NCBI GenBank assembly: GCA_020724465.1
Contig: DYGX01000010.1
Location: 116,291 to 180,290 of the forward strand
Source of the DNA: Thermoflexus sp.
Lineage (GTDB): Bacteria; Chloroflexota; Anaerolineae; Aggregatilineales; Aggregatilineaceae
Direction of reading: 5' to 3'
DNA length: 64,000 bases
The position numbers and the translations under genes were made by a program. Below the pieces are notes generated by a model, which worked only from the letters and a program-made list of their open reading frames with translations, did not search any database and was not told where the DNA came from. Positions 24,872 to 34,346 of this stretch are shown here, piece by piece (the first letter of the stretch is position 1; every line of letters begins with the position of its first letter).

Positions 24872-26737
24872 ATGAGTGCAATTGGTGCGTTCACTTTCGT
24901 TTTACACAGTCACCTGCCCTATGCCCGGCTGGCAGGGCGCTGGCCGCACGGCGAGGAGTGGATTCACGAAGCGGCCAGCGAGACGTACATCCCGCTGCTG
25001 GACGCGCTCTATGACCTGCGCGACGAGGGGGTTCCGTTCCGGCTGACGGTCGGCATCACGCCGGTGTTGGCCGAGCAGTTGGCCGATCCCGACGTGCTCG
25101 ACCATCTGGACGAGTATCTCGACGACAAGATCGCGCGCGCCAAACAGGACGTGCTGCGCTTTCGCGGCGAGGAAGAGGTCGCGGGCGTCCCGCGCGAAGC
25201 GGCCGAGGAAGGCGAACTGCCGCCGGTTGATCGCGCCGCGGTGGGCGCGGCCTTCGAGCGCGCGCGCCAGGCGGCGCTCGCCGCCGAGGACGACGAGGAC
25301 GCGCTGCTCCCGCCGCCCGAGCCGAAACCGTGGTGGGTGGGGCACAAGCACCTGGAATACCTGGCGGGCTTCTACCAGCAGTTTTATGAGCGGGTCAAAG
25401 ATTCGCTTGACCGCCGTTACAACCGCGACTTGATCGGCGCCTTCCGGCGGTTGCAGGACGAAGGCTATATCGAGATCACGACCAGCGCGGCGACGCATGG
25501 CTATCTGCCGCTGCTGGGCCGGGACAGCGCCATTCGCGGCCAGCTCCGCGCCGGCGTGCAGAGCTATCGCCGCTTCTTCGGGCGCGAGCCGCGCGGCATC
25601 TGGCTGCCCGAGTGCGCCTATCGCCCCGCCTATTACGACGCCAACGGCGCCGTTCGCCCTGGGCTCGAGTACTTCTTGCGCCAGGAAGGGCTGAAGCTCT
25701 TCTTCAGCGAAACGCACCTGATCACCGGCGGAGCGCCCGTTGGCGTGGCAGCCGGCGAAGCCATCGGACCGTATGGCGAGATCAAACGCCGCTATCTGGT
25801 CCCGATGTCCGCCAAGCCGATCCCCGCCGAGCCGCTGACGACCTTCCGCGCCTATTACGTCAGCGACACCACCGCCGGGCCGCACGCCGACGAGCACAGC
25901 GGTGTGGCCGTGATCGGGCGCAACAACGAGACCGGGCAGCGCGTGTGGTCGGCAGACTGGGGCTACCCTGGCGATTTCGATTACCGCGAGTTTCACCGCA
26001 AGGATGGCATCAGCGGCCTGCAATACTGGCGCGTCACCGGGGCGAAGGTCGATCTGGGCGACAAGGACTTCTACCATCCCGACTGGGCGGAGAACAAGGT
26101 CCGCATGCACGCCCAAGACTTCGCCGCGCTGGTGGAGCGCATCCTGCAGGCGCAGTGGGACACCGGGCAGGGCTACGGCATCATCTCGTCCAACTACGAC
26201 ACGGAGCTGTTCGGGCATTGGTGGTTCGAGGGGGTCGAGTGGCTCAAGCAGGTGTTGCGGCTGCTGGCCGCCAACCCGAAGGTCGATCTGGTTACCGCGT
26301 CGGAGTATCTTGAGGCGCATCCGCCCCAGCGGGTGATCCATCTGCCCGAAGGGAGCTGGGGCGCCGGGGGCAATCACTTCACGTGGGACAACAACGACAC
26401 GCACTGGATGTGGACCCCTATCCACGAAGCCGAGCAGCATATGGAGTGGCTCGCCAACACCTACAAGAACCGCTACAACGACGAGACCTATCGCGGCGTG
26501 CTCAACCAGGCGGCACGCGAGCTGCTGCTGCTCGAAAGCTCGGACTGGCCCTTCCTGGTGACCACCGGTCAGGCGCGCCAGTACGCGATCCAGCGCTTCA
26601 GCCAGCACCTGGAACGCTTCAACGAGCTGGCGGAGAGCGTCGAGCGCGGACAGCCGGATATCGTCCTGGCGGCGCGTCTGTGGGAGCGCGACCGGCTGTT
26701 CCCGGATATCGACTATCGCTGGTGGGCGACGGTCTAG
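24872..26737 (+). CDS. 1,4-alpha-glucan branching enzyme, GH57 (DUF1957)
   Basis: The 621-residue protein belongs to the GH57 family with a C-terminal DUF1957 domain. The N-terminal motif HSHLPYAR (12-19), the nucleophile Glu247 in GIWLPECAY and the acid/base Asp443 in SNYDTELFGHWWFEG are all present. Branching enzymes make alpha-1,6 branches in glycogen. An acidic insert (about 100-150) is unusual in length for the family. GAGAGGA upstream supports the ATG. The gene sits next to glycogen synthase and near ADP-glucose pyrophosphorylase, consistent with glycogen synthesis. Confidence 0.92.
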   Translation: MSAIGAFTFVLHSHLPYARLAGRWPHGEEWIHEAASETYIPLLDALYDLRDEGVPFRLTVGITPVLAEQLADPDVLDHLDEYLDDKIARAKQDVLRFRGEEEVAGVPREAAEEGELPPVDRAAVGAAFERARQAALAAEDDEDALLPPPEPKPWWVGHKHLEYLAGFYQQFYERVKDSLDRRYNRDLIGAFRRLQDEGYIEITTSAATHGYLPLLGRDSAIRGQLRAGVQSYRRFFGREPRGIWLPECAYRPAYYDANGAVRPGLEYFLRQEGLKLFFSETHLITGGAPVGVAAGEAIGPYGEIKRRYLVPMSAKPIPAEPLTTFRAYYVSDTTAGPHADEHSGVAVIGRNNETGQRVWSADWGYPGDFDYREFHRKDGISGLQYWRVTGAKVDLGDKDFYHPDWAENKVRMHAQDFAALVERILQAQWDTGQGYGIISSNYDTELFGHWWFEGVEWLKQVLRLLAANPKVDLVTASEYLEAHPPQRVIHLPEGSWGAGGNHFTWDNNDTHWMWTPIHEAEQHMEWLANTYKNRYNDETYRGVLNQAARELLLLESSDWPFLVTTGQARQYAIQRFSQHLERFNELAESVERGQPDIVLAARLWERDRLFPDIDYRWWATV

Positions 26738-26775
26738 GGGAGCGGCGCCAGCAGGCACGGCGAGGGATGGGCAGG

Positions 26776-27770
26776 CTATCCGCCGCTGTGCTCAGGATCG
26801 GGGTGGCGGGCCGGAGCCGGGCGGCGCGCCCAAACAAAGACGGCGCTGGCGGATGTGTCGTGCCGCCGGGCCGCAAGCGCGGCGACGGTGTCGAACAGGT
26901 AGTTGGCTGCCTGGCGCAGCACCCGGCGCGCAGCGGGTTGGGCAGCGGCACGCCCGGCAGATAGCCGTCGATGGCGATCAGCTCCAGCCCCAGATCGGCG
27001 ACCAGCCGCCGGAGCAGCGCCGGACGGAAATAGTACAGGTGCTCGATGATGAAGCCGCGCCACGGCTGACGCAGCCGACGGGCCAGCCGGGCTTCGGCGC
27101 TGTCGACGTTGGGGGCGTCGAACATCAGCACGCCGCCTGGACGCAGCAGCGCCGCCGCATCGCGCAGAAAGTCGACCGGCGCGCGCACGTGCTCGAGCAC
27201 GTGGATCAGCGTCACGGCATCCAGCGAGCCGGGCGCCAGACCCATTGTCCGGAAATCGCCACAATGGACGGGCACGCCGAGGGTCTGGCTGGCGTGCTGT
27301 GCGGCATACGCCGAGAGTTCCGCCCCGTCGATGCGCCACCCGCGCGCCTGCGCCAGCGCCAGCAACTGCCCGGCTCCGCAGCCGATATCGAGCAGGTGCG
27401 GGCGCGGTGCCGCGACATGGCGGCTCAGCGCGTCCAGATAGTAGCGGACCTGGACCGCCAGGTCGCTTTCGAACAGCTCGGCAGCGCCGGCGGCGTAGAC
27501 GGTGTCGTAGAAGCGGGCGATGGCGGCCTCCGTCAGTCGCGGGTTCATATACACCAGGCCGCAACGCCGGCACTCGACCAGATGGATCGGCTGCCCGTCC
27601 AGGGCCAGCGCGGATGCGCCCAGGCGGTGCATCGGCCACAGAAGGCGGTCGGGGGGTGGCAGGGTCGCCAGGCGTCGCGCGTCGTCGTGCCCGCAAATAT
27701 CACACACGACCCATTCCAGGTCGGGGGTGGCCGGGCGTGGGTCAATCGCGCTGTGACTGTGTGGCGCCAT
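26776..27770 (-). pseudogene. Class I SAM methyltransferase with N-terminal zinc ribbon, frameshifted
   Basis: The start at 27770 has GAGAGG upstream. The N-terminus has a zinc-ribbon pattern (CDICGHDD, then CRRCGLVYMNP), followed by a Rossmann SAM-binding domain with LLDIGCGAGQLLALA and a late HVLEHVRAP. After PLPNPLR, near 26924-26932, the frame loses sense, whereas the next frame continues VLRQAANYLFDTVAA and ends at 26776. The true gene thus needs a one-base change. Without correction the frame runs on into the 3' end of the branching enzyme gene. This is either a real frameshift or a sequencing error in a GC run. The family includes methyltransferases for glycans and antibiotics; the target is unknown. 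Confidence 0.8.
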
Positions 27771-27846
27771 GTGTGCCTCTCTCGGCTCGGCGTGTATGCC
27801 CGGATTGTAACACGCCTGGCGCCTCGTCCGGCATGGGAACACCGTC

Positions 27847-27852
27847 TATAAT
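27847..27852 (+). promoter_or_regulatory. Consensus -10 box upstream of glycogen synthase
   Basis: A perfect TATAAT lies at 27847-27852, 111 bases before the start of glgA. No good -35 is found 16-18 bases upstream, so the call rests on the -10 only. Confidence 0.35.
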
Positions 27853-27962
27853 CCGGACCAGGCGCGATCACTCTCCGTCTGCGCCGGGTGGCGTGGCGGA
27901 TGCGTTGGGACCGGCCGGGCGCTGTGCGGGCAAGGCCCGGCCCTGTGCAAGGAGCGTGTCGG

Positions 27963-29474
27963 ATGCGCGTGCTCTTTATTGCGGCGGAGATGGCCCCGTT
28001 TGCCAAGACTGGCGGCCTGGGCGACGTGGTTGGCAGCCTGCCGGCGGTGCTGCGCCGCAAGGGCGTTGACGCGCGGGTGCTGATCCCGCTGCACGGCCCG
28101 ATCAAGGCGGCATTCGGCGACCGGTTGGAGCATCTGTTCACGTTCACCTTCTCGCGGCGCCCCGGCACGGCGGATGTGCACATCTACACCACCGAGCAGG
28201 ACGGCGTCCCAGTCTACCTGATGCAAAGCTGGCCGTTCTTCGGCGAGGGCGACGCCATCTATACCGATCTAGACTGGGATCGCGAGCGCTTCATCTTTTT
28301 CTCGCAAGCCGCGATGGCCGTCGCCTGGGAGTTGGGGCAGGGCCGCCACCGGGGCGAGCCGTGGATGCCCGACGTGCTGCACGTCCACGACTGGCACACC
28401 GCGCTGATCCCTTTTTTGCTGCGCGAGGCGCGCTTCCAGCCCGGCTGGGAAGACGTGGCCAGCGTGCTGACCATTCACAACATGGCCTACCAGGGCTGGG
28501 ACGCGGGCGGCTATCTATGGATGGCCGGGGTGCCGGGCCGCCACGACCCGCATCTGATCTATCAGAACAAGACCGACAACCTGCTCGGTATTGGGATCAT
28601 CTACGCCGACAAGCTCAACACCGTCAGCCCGCGCCACGCCATCGAGCTCCACTACCCGCGCTTTGGCGAGGGGCTGGAAGGGCTGATCTGGGTGCGCGAC
28701 AGCGATCTGGTCGGCATCCTGAACGGGCTGGACATGGAGCACAACAACCCCGAAACCGACCCCGCCCTGGCGCGCAATTTCAACTGGCGCACTTTCCGCA
28801 CCGACCGCATCGAGAACAAGCGCGCCCTGCAGTACGAGTTTGCGCTCGAACAGCGCGACGACGCGCCGTTGATCGCCATTGTCAGCCGCCTAGTCGAGCA
28901 GAAGGGGATGGACTTCGCCGCCGAGGGACTGCGCTGGGTGCTGGCCGAGACCAACGCGCAGCTCATCGTGCTGGGCACGGGCAAGCCGGAAATCGAGGAG
29001 CAGATGCGCCGGCTGGAGTGGGATTTCGGCTGGAAGGCAAAAGTCTATATTGGCTATAATGCCGGGCTGGCGCAGCGCATGTACGGCGGCGCGGATATGC
29101 TGCTGGTCCCCAGCCGCTACGAGCCGTGTGGCCTGACACAGATGCTCGCCATGCGCTATGGCGCGCTGCCGGTGGTGCGCGAGACGGGTGGCCTGGCGGA
29201 CACGGTCGTCAACTACGACAACGGCCCGGCCGATCAGGGCACGGGGTTTGTGTTCTTGTGGGAAGAGCCAGAAGCCGTGCGTCACACTCTGCGCTGGGCC
29301 ATCGACACCTATCGCAACCGCCGCGCTGCGTGGGAGCGGATGCAGGAGCGCGGGATGCGCATCGACTGGAGCTGGGAGCGCCCGGTCCAGCAATACATCG
29401 CGCTCTACGAGCAGGCGCTTGCCAAAGTGGGGCGCGGGCAGGTCGGGCTGACGGAGATCCGGCAGCCGCATTAG
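27963..29474 (+). CDS. glgA: Glycogen synthase, GT5
   Basis: The 503-residue protein is an ADP-glucose-type glycogen synthase. It starts MRVLFIAAEMAPFAKTGGLGD, with the ADP-glucose-binding KTGGL at residues 15-19. The second Rossmann domain has VSRLVEQKGMD and the conserved RYEPCGLTQM near the C-terminus. The start at 27963 has AAGGAG nine bases upstream, while the longer frame adds 25 codons without a ribosome site. It is 188 bases from the divergent methyltransferase gene and is followed 26 bases on by a membrane protein gene. Confidence 0.95.
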   Translation: MRVLFIAAEMAPFAKTGGLGDVVGSLPAVLRRKGVDARVLIPLHGPIKAAFGDRLEHLFTFTFSRRPGTADVHIYTTEQDGVPVYLMQSWPFFGEGDAIYTDLDWDRERFIFFSQAAMAVAWELGQGRHRGEPWMPDVLHVHDWHTALIPFLLREARFQPGWEDVASVLTIHNMAYQGWDAGGYLWMAGVPGRHDPHLIYQNKTDNLLGIGIIYADKLNTVSPRHAIELHYPRFGEGLEGLIWVRDSDLVGILNGLDMEHNNPETDPALARNFNWRTFRTDRIENKRALQYEFALEQRDDAPLIAIVSRLVEQKGMDFAAEGLRWVLAETNAQLIVLGTGKPEIEEQMRRLEWDFGWKAKVYIGYNAGLAQRMYGGADMLLVPSRYEPCGLTQMLAMRYGALPVVRETGGLADTVVNYDNGPADQGTGFVFLWEEPEAVRHTLRWAIDTYRNRRAAWERMQERGMRIDWSWERPVQQYIALYEQALAKVGRGQVGLTEIRQPH

Positions 29475-29500
29475 CGCGCCCGCGCCGGCGGAAGGACGGC

Positions 29501-30022
29501 ATGAACGAGATCAAGCGCAAGAATCCCGAATACACGGTGGAATTTGTGACCGCGCTGCCCGTGCGCGAGTGCCTGGAACGGTTGGAGCGCGAGCCGATTT
29601 CGCGCCCGCGTGGGGCGCAGGGCGCGCTGGCGCCGATGCGCCAGGAGACGATCCTGGGCGACAACCGGACCTTCCTCGTCGAGCGCCATTTCCCCGGCGC
29701 GCTGCACCCGATCCGCTTCGTCGGCAGCCTGGACCCGGACGATTCCGGCGGGACGTGGGTGCACGGCGGCATCACGCACGACACCGAGAATCAGGTCTTG
29801 CTGGAAGGGCTGGCCGTCTTCGTCGTGTTCTTTCTGCTGGCGGTCCTGTTCTTCATCGCCCTCAAAACGCGCGGCTTGCTGCTTATCACGCCGGTCTTTT
29901 TGCTGGTGCTGCTGATATTCTCGATCCGCTGGCGCGCGCTGCACGCGGCTACGATCGACCTGGCGCGCTGGGTGCGCCGCAAACTGTACTTAACCCCGGA
30001 GCAGGTCCGGCGCTCGACGTGA
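29501..30022 (+). CDS. Conserved-style membrane protein, function unknown
   Basis: The 173-residue protein has a soluble N-terminal half of about 95 residues and a pair of transmembrane helices (about 104-144), then a short basic C-terminal tail. GGAAGGA lies just upstream of the ATG. I do not recognise a family. It sits between glgA and glgC and is probably cotranscribed with glgA, so it may be related to glycogen or only carried along. Confidence 0.65.
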   Translation: MNEIKRKNPEYTVEFVTALPVRECLERLEREPISRPRGAQGALAPMRQETILGDNRTFLVERHFPGALHPIRFVGSLDPDDSGGTWVHGGITHDTENQVLLEGLAVFVVFFLLAVLFFIALKTRGLLLITPVFLLVLLIFSIRWRALHAATIDLARWVRRKLYLTPEQVRRST

Positions 30023-30069
30023 CGACGCGGTCCGCTGGCGCTGCGGGCGTGCGGATTTGTCCTGGGATT

Positions 30070-30078
30070 TGCTATACT
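30070..30078 (+). promoter_or_regulatory. Extended -10 promoter element upstream of glgC
   Basis: The sequence TGCTATACT fits an extended -10 (TGnTATAAT-type). No -35 is found at the usual distance. It would give a leader of about 110 bases holding the hairpin at 30107-30159. Confidence 0.35.
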
Positions 30079-30106
30079 GGAAGCACATGCAACGAGTGTT
30101 TTTGAC

Positions 30107-30159
30107 GCCTGCCAGCCGGTCGACCGCCACGGGGGGATGGTGGCCTCGCGACCGCAGGC
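30107..30159 (+). promoter_or_regulatory. Nested stem-loop in the glgC leader
   Basis: Three nested perfect stems occur in order: GCCTGC/GCAGGC (30107-30112 with 30154-30159), GGTCG/CGACC (30118-30122 with 30149-30153) and GCCAC/GTGGC (30126-30130 with 30140-30144). No T tract follows, so it does not look like a terminator. It could be a regulatory RNA fold. Confidence 0.4.
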
Positions 30160-30195
30160 ACTGCCATACAGCTGCTTACTGAGGAGCGAGAGTTG

Positions 30196-31461
30196 ATGCG
30201 AACACGAGCCGTGATTCTGGCTGGAGGCGAGGGGAGCCGCCTGGGTGTGCTGACGGCCAAGCGGGCCAAGCCCGCGGTGCCCTTTGCCGGGAAATATCGA
30301 ATTATTGATTTTGCCTTGAGCAACTGCGTCAATTCTGGCATTTTCGACGTTGTCGTCCTGACTCAGTATCGCCCGCACAGCCTCAACGAGCACATCGGCC
30401 TGGGGCGGCCCTGGGATCTCGACCGGACGTTCACCGGCGGGGTGCAGCTTCTCCAGCCCTATCAGGGGCGCTACGACACCGACTGGTATGCCGGGACCGC
30501 CGACGCGGTGACCCAGAACCTGAACTTCATTCGCCGCAACCGCCCGCGGAACCTGCTGATCCTCTCCGGCGACCACATCTACGAGATGGAATACGACATG
30601 CTGATCCGCTACCACGAGCAGCATGAAGCCGACGCCACGGTGTGCGTGATCCGCGTGCCGCTCGACGAAGCCTCGCGCTATGGCATCATGGAAGTGGATC
30701 ACCGCAACCAGATCGTCAACTTTGTGGAGAAGCCGGAAGTGCCGCCGGGCGACCTGGCGAACATGGGCGTCTATGTGTTCAGGACCCAGGTGCTGGAACA
30801 ATTGCTGCTGGAAGACGCCATGGACCCGAACTCGCGCCACGATTTCGGCTACAACATCATCCCGCGGATGGTCGAGCTGGGGATGAAGGTCATGGCCTAT
30901 CCGTTCGGCGGCTACTGGATCGACGTGGGGACCATTGACGCCTACTGGGAAGCGCACATGGATTTGATCGCCACGCCGCCGTCGCTCGATCTCAACGACC
31001 GCTCGTGGATCATCCACACGCGCAGCGAGGAGCGCCCGCCGGTCAAGATCGAGCGCGGCGCGATTGTCGAAGACAGCATGATCACAGACGGCTCGACCAT
31101 CTGCTCCGGCGCGCGCGTGGTGCGCAGCGTGTTGTCGCCGGGCGTGTATGTGGGGCCGGGCGCGATGATCTACGAGAGCGTGATTCTGACCGACAGCTAT
31201 ATCGAGCGGGATGCACGCATTGAGCGGGCCGTGATCGACAAGGGCGTGCTGGTCGGCGAAGGCGCCCGCATCGGCGAGCGGGGTGAGGTTGGCGAGTTCG
31301 GGATCGCCTGCGTGGGCAAGAACACGCGCATCCCGCCGGGCTTCCGGCTGCATCATGGCGCCGTCCTGGGGACCGACCTGTCGGCAGAAGACATTCTCGA
31401 GCAGTATCCAGACGGCGAGATCCCGGCTGGGGTCGAGGTGGGGCTGAAGCTGCATAAATAG
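30196..31461 (+). CDS. glgC: Glucose-1-phosphate adenylyltransferase
   Basis: The 421-residue protein makes ADP-glucose, the sugar donor for glycogen synthase. The N-terminal nucleotide loop reads [11 protein letters not shown] (usual GGxGxRLxPLT), followed by [18 protein letters not shown] and the YAGTADAV motif. A left-handed beta-helix follows in the last 130 residues. GAGGAG about 11 bases upstream supports ATG 30196; a TTG one codon earlier is less likely. It is followed by a strong terminator. Confidence 0.95.
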   Translation: MRTRAVILAGGEGSRLGVLTAKRAKPAVPFAGKYRIIDFALSNCVNSGIFDVVVLTQYRPHSLNEHIGLGRPWDLDRTFTGGVQLLQPYQGRYDTDWYAGTADAVTQNLNFIRRNRPRNLLILSGDHIYEMEYDMLIRYHEQHEADATVCVIRVPLDEASRYGIMEVDHRNQIVNFVEKPEVPPGDLANMGVYVFRTQVLEQLLLEDAMDPNSRHDFGYNIIPRMVELGMKVMAYPFGGYWIDVGTIDAYWEAHMDLIATPPSLDLNDRSWIIHTRSEERPPVKIERGAIVEDSMITDGSTICSGARVVRSVLSPGVYVGPGAMIYESVILTDSYIERDARIERAVIDKGVLVGEGARIGERGEVGEFGIACVGKNTRIPPGFRLHHGAVLGTDLSAEDILEQYPDGEIPAGVEVGLKLHK

Positions 31462-31502
31462 GCAGGCAGCCGAGGCGTGCCAGTTTGGACCATGTTGGGT
31501 GA

Positions 31503-31526
31503 GGGGCGCGCGCCGCGCCCCTTTTT
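31503..31526 (+). terminator. Rho-independent terminator after glgC
   Basis: An eight-base-pair GC stem (GGGGCGCG, loop CGC, complement; 31503-31521) is followed by five T residues (31522-31526), 42 bases after the glgC stop. Confidence 0.8.
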
Positions 31527-31538
31527 GCTGCGTGCAGG

Positions 31539-32129
31539 TCAGGAGAGCGGGCCGGTCTGGTAGAAGATCAGTTCGGCGGCGCTGCGCAGGTTGTCCATTT
31601 CCTCGAAGACGACCTCGACCGGGGCGGAGAGATAGCGCCCGCCCGCCGCAAGCTGCGCCCAGATCCGGCGGTTGATCTGCCCCTCAAGCGCCAGTGCCCA
31701 GCGCCCGGCTTCCTGACCGGCCAGCTCGCCGGTAGCCAGCGCTTGGAGCGGGGTGTAGTCTCCCCACACGATGACGCTGATCCCGTCGAGCGGCTGCCCG
31801 GCGTCGTTGAGGATCAGGCCGTGCACAAGCTGGCTCTCCGGCTCCGGGGCGGCGCCGTAGCGCGGGCCGGACGCCTGGAGCACAAAGGTGTACTGGCCCG
31901 CGATAACTTCCGGCGCCGGAGTCGCGGTCGTTTCCAGCGCGCCGATGGTCTGCTGCGCGCTGTGCTGCACCGCGGTGAGCGTCGCGCTGAATTCTTGCTC
32001 GCGCTCGTCTTCCCGCGCCGACGTAATGATCAGCAGGATGATGACGGCCGTCAGGGTGATGAACAACAGCGTGATCGCGACCGCCAGCGCGGTTTTGTAG
32101 GGGCGCGTCACAAGCCGGTCGGAGTCCAT
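31539..32129 (-). CDS. Single-pass membrane protein, function unknown
   Basis: The 196-residue protein has one N-terminal transmembrane helix (about 14-36), a short helical and Thr-rich stalk, and an extracytoplasmic domain of about 120 residues with beta-like strands (LVHGLILNDAGQPLDGISVI resembles a carboxypeptidase-regulatory/Ig-like repeat). It starts six bases after the debranching enzyme stop, so it is cotranscribed with it. I do not recognise a specific family. Confidence 0.65.
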   Translation of the reverse strand: MDSDRLVTRPYKTALAVAITLLFITLTAVIILLIITSAREDEREQEFSATLTAVQHSAQQTIGALETTATPAPEVIAGQYTFVLQASGPRYGAAPEPESQLVHGLILNDAGQPLDGISVIVWGDYTPLQALATGELAGQEAGRWALALEGQINRRIWAQLAAGGRYLSAPVEVVFEEMDNLRSAAELIFYQTGPLS

Positions 32130-32135
32130 CGCGCG

Positions 32136-34190
32136 CTATCCGGTTGTGGTGCGGGCTGCCAGAGTCGGCTGGAGCACGCCGCCGGCCTGCTGCTGGAGCG
32201 TGTGCCAGGCGCGCAGCGCCTCGGCGACGCTCCACGCCTGGGCGATACAGCCGCGCGGCGTGTGCGGCGGGTCGCCGTCAAAGATTTCGCCGATCGTGCC
32301 CAGCCCGTAATCGGCCAGGTGATCGGCCAACGGGCGTAGATAGCTGAGCGCGGTCGCCGGATCGTTGAAGACGCGCAGGTGCGCGTCCACGAAGCTGCCC
32401 AGCAGCCACGCCCAGGCCGTCCCCTGGTGATAGGCGCTGTCGCGCTGGAGCCGGTCGCCGGTGTAGTGCCCGTGATAGTCGGTTTCGTCTGGGGCGAGGG
32501 TGCGCAGCCCGCACGAGACGGCCAGCTCGCGCGCGCAGATGGTGACCACGTCGCGCGCCCGGTCGGCGTCGAGCAGCGGGAAAGGCAACGCCACGGCGAA
32601 TAGCTGGTTGGGGCGCAGGGTGGGGTCGTCGCCGTCCGGCCCGTCGATGACATCGTACAGATAGCCGCCGGTGTACCAGTAGCGCGCGTTGAAGCGCTCG
32701 CGCACCTCGTCCGCCATCCTGGTATACCGCTCGACATCTTCGCCGTAGCCCAGCGCCCCGGCCAGCTCCGCCAGCACGCGCAGCGCCCCATACCACAGCG
32801 CGTTGATCTCGACCGGCTTGCCGATGCGCGGCGTGGCGACCCAGGTATTGGCTTTGACGTCCATCCAGGTGAGTTGCGTGCCCGGCTCCCCAGCGAAAAG
32901 CAGGCCGTCCGCCGGATCGCGAACGATGTTGAAGCGCGTGCCGCGGATGTGCCAGTCCACGATCTCGACCAGCACCCCGTATAGTTCGGGCAGGGCAGGG
33001 TGATCGGCTCCGGCAGCCCGATACCAGGCGTAGATGGCCTGGAAATACCACAACGTCGCGTCGGCGGTGTTGTATTCCGGCGTCGCGCCCTCGTCCGGGA
33101 AACGGTTGGGCAGCATTCCCTGGTCGACGTAGCGGGCGTAAGTGCGCAAGATCGAAAGGGCGTCGTCGGTTCGCCCGGTGACCAGCGTCAGGCCGGGCAG
33201 CGCGATCATCGTGTCGCGGCCCCAGTCGGAGAACCAGGGATACCCCGCGATGATGCTCTTGCCGTCCTCGCCGCCGATATCGCGGGTGACGATGAACTGA
33301 TCGGCGGCCAGCACAAGCTGCTCGATCCAGTCCGGCGCGTCGGCGGGCAGGTCGGCCTGTTCGAGCAGCGCCCGCTGGCGTGCCTGTTCGGCGTGCAGCG
33401 CTTCGTCCCATGGCAGCGGATCGCCGTCGTCGGCGGTCAGCGCCAGCGCCAGCGTCTCGCCCAGCTCCAGCCCGGTCGAGATGGTCGCGGCAGCAAACAG
33501 GTCTTCCTGATCGTCCTCACCGCGCGCCTTCTCGGCGGAAAGATGGAAGTTCCACCACCACTCGGTTTCGGCGTGGGCGGTGCCCCGGTTCGCCAGGATG
33601 CGGTATGGCCGGGCGCCTGGGCTGCCGCGTTCGGGCCTGGCCGTGATCGTCAGGGTGTGCCCGTCGGCCCAGGGACCGCCCGCGTCGTGCTGCACGTCGA
33701 TGGCGAACCCGCCGCGTGTCAGGTGGTGGTGATCGCGGAACGTGCACAGCGGCTTGGTCACCAGGCGAACGTCCGCGCAGCCACGCTGATAGGTAAACGT
33801 CACGTAGGTCGTGTTGTGCCCATGCGCCATCCAGATGCGCTGGACGATCTGCACGTCGCCCAGCGCCCAGGTGAAGACGGGGATTGTTCCGTCCAGTTCG
33901 AAGTGCTCCAGGTGGCGATAGCCGTCCGGCAGGACGACCCCGGCGGCCCATTCGTGGGTTACCAGCGGGTAGCGCCGCCCGTTGATCTCGATCCAGGTGT
34001 CCAGGCTGGCAACCATCACCGTGCGGCGCGTCGGAGGTTGGAGCGAGGCGGTCAGCAGGCTATGATAACGGCGGGTGCGCGCGCCAGCTACAGTTCCCAT
34101 CGCATACCCCCCGATGCCGTTCGTGACCAGCCACTCGCGCCGCAGTGACGCTTCGAGGCTACCGGTGATTTCGCGACCAAATCGAATCAT
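32136..34190 (-). CDS. Glycogen debranching enzyme (amylo-alpha-1,6-glucosidase, GDE-C/GH133)
   Basis: The 684-residue protein has an N-terminal domain starting REWLVTNGIGGYAMGT, followed by an (alpha/alpha)6 catalytic domain with GYPWFSDWGRDTMIALPGL, the hallmark of GDE-C enzymes. A later segment with YHQGTAWAWLLGSF matches the family C-terminus. These enzymes remove alpha-1,6 branches from glycogen limit dextrin. The start at 34190 has GGAGAAG upstream; the longer frame adds 29 codons without a site. It lies in a minus-strand operon with the CBM48 protein and a membrane protein. Confidence 0.9.
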   Translation of the reverse strand: MIRFGREITGSLEASLRREWLVTNGIGGYAMGTVAGARTRRYHSLLTASLQPPTRRTVMVASLDTWIEINGRRYPLVTHEWAAGVVLPDGYRHLEHFELDGTIPVFTWALGDVQIVQRIWMAHGHNTTYVTFTYQRGCADVRLVTKPLCTFRDHHHLTRGGFAIDVQHDAGGPWADGHTLTITARPERGSPGARPYRILANRGTAHAETEWWWNFHLSAEKARGEDDQEDLFAAATISTGLELGETLALALTADDGDPLPWDEALHAEQARQRALLEQADLPADAPDWIEQLVLAADQFIVTRDIGGEDGKSIIAGYPWFSDWGRDTMIALPGLTLVTGRTDDALSILRTYARYVDQGMLPNRFPDEGATPEYNTADATLWYFQAIYAWYRAAGADHPALPELYGVLVEIVDWHIRGTRFNIVRDPADGLLFAGEPGTQLTWMDVKANTWVATPRIGKPVEINALWYGALRVLAELAGALGYGEDVERYTRMADEVRERFNARYWYTGGYLYDVIDGPDGDDPTLRPNQLFAVALPFPLLDADRARDVVTICARELAVSCGLRTLAPDETDYHGHYTGDRLQRDSAYHQGTAWAWLLGSFVDAHLRVFNDPATALSYLRPLADHLADYGLGTIGEIFDGDPPHTPRGCIAQAWSVAEALRAWHTLQQQAGGVLQPTLAARTTTG

Positions 34191-34346
34191 GCTGCTTCTC
34201 CGCTTAGGCGGGTGTGTGTTCGCAAATACCCGCCCGATACGTCCTGGCATCAGCCGGTGGTATAGGGCGGGTGGCATGGACTGTGGTGTGGAGTCGGCGC
34301 CGGGCGGCGGCGCGGCTCCCTGGGCTGCGTGGTATGCGTGGCTCGG

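Noticed and set aside
26619..26775. C-terminal extension of the methyltransferase overlapping the branching enzyme
   Set aside because: The residues after the frameshift (rich in Arg, Pro, Ser and Thr) look like off-frame sequence, whereas another frame gives a normal ending at 26776.
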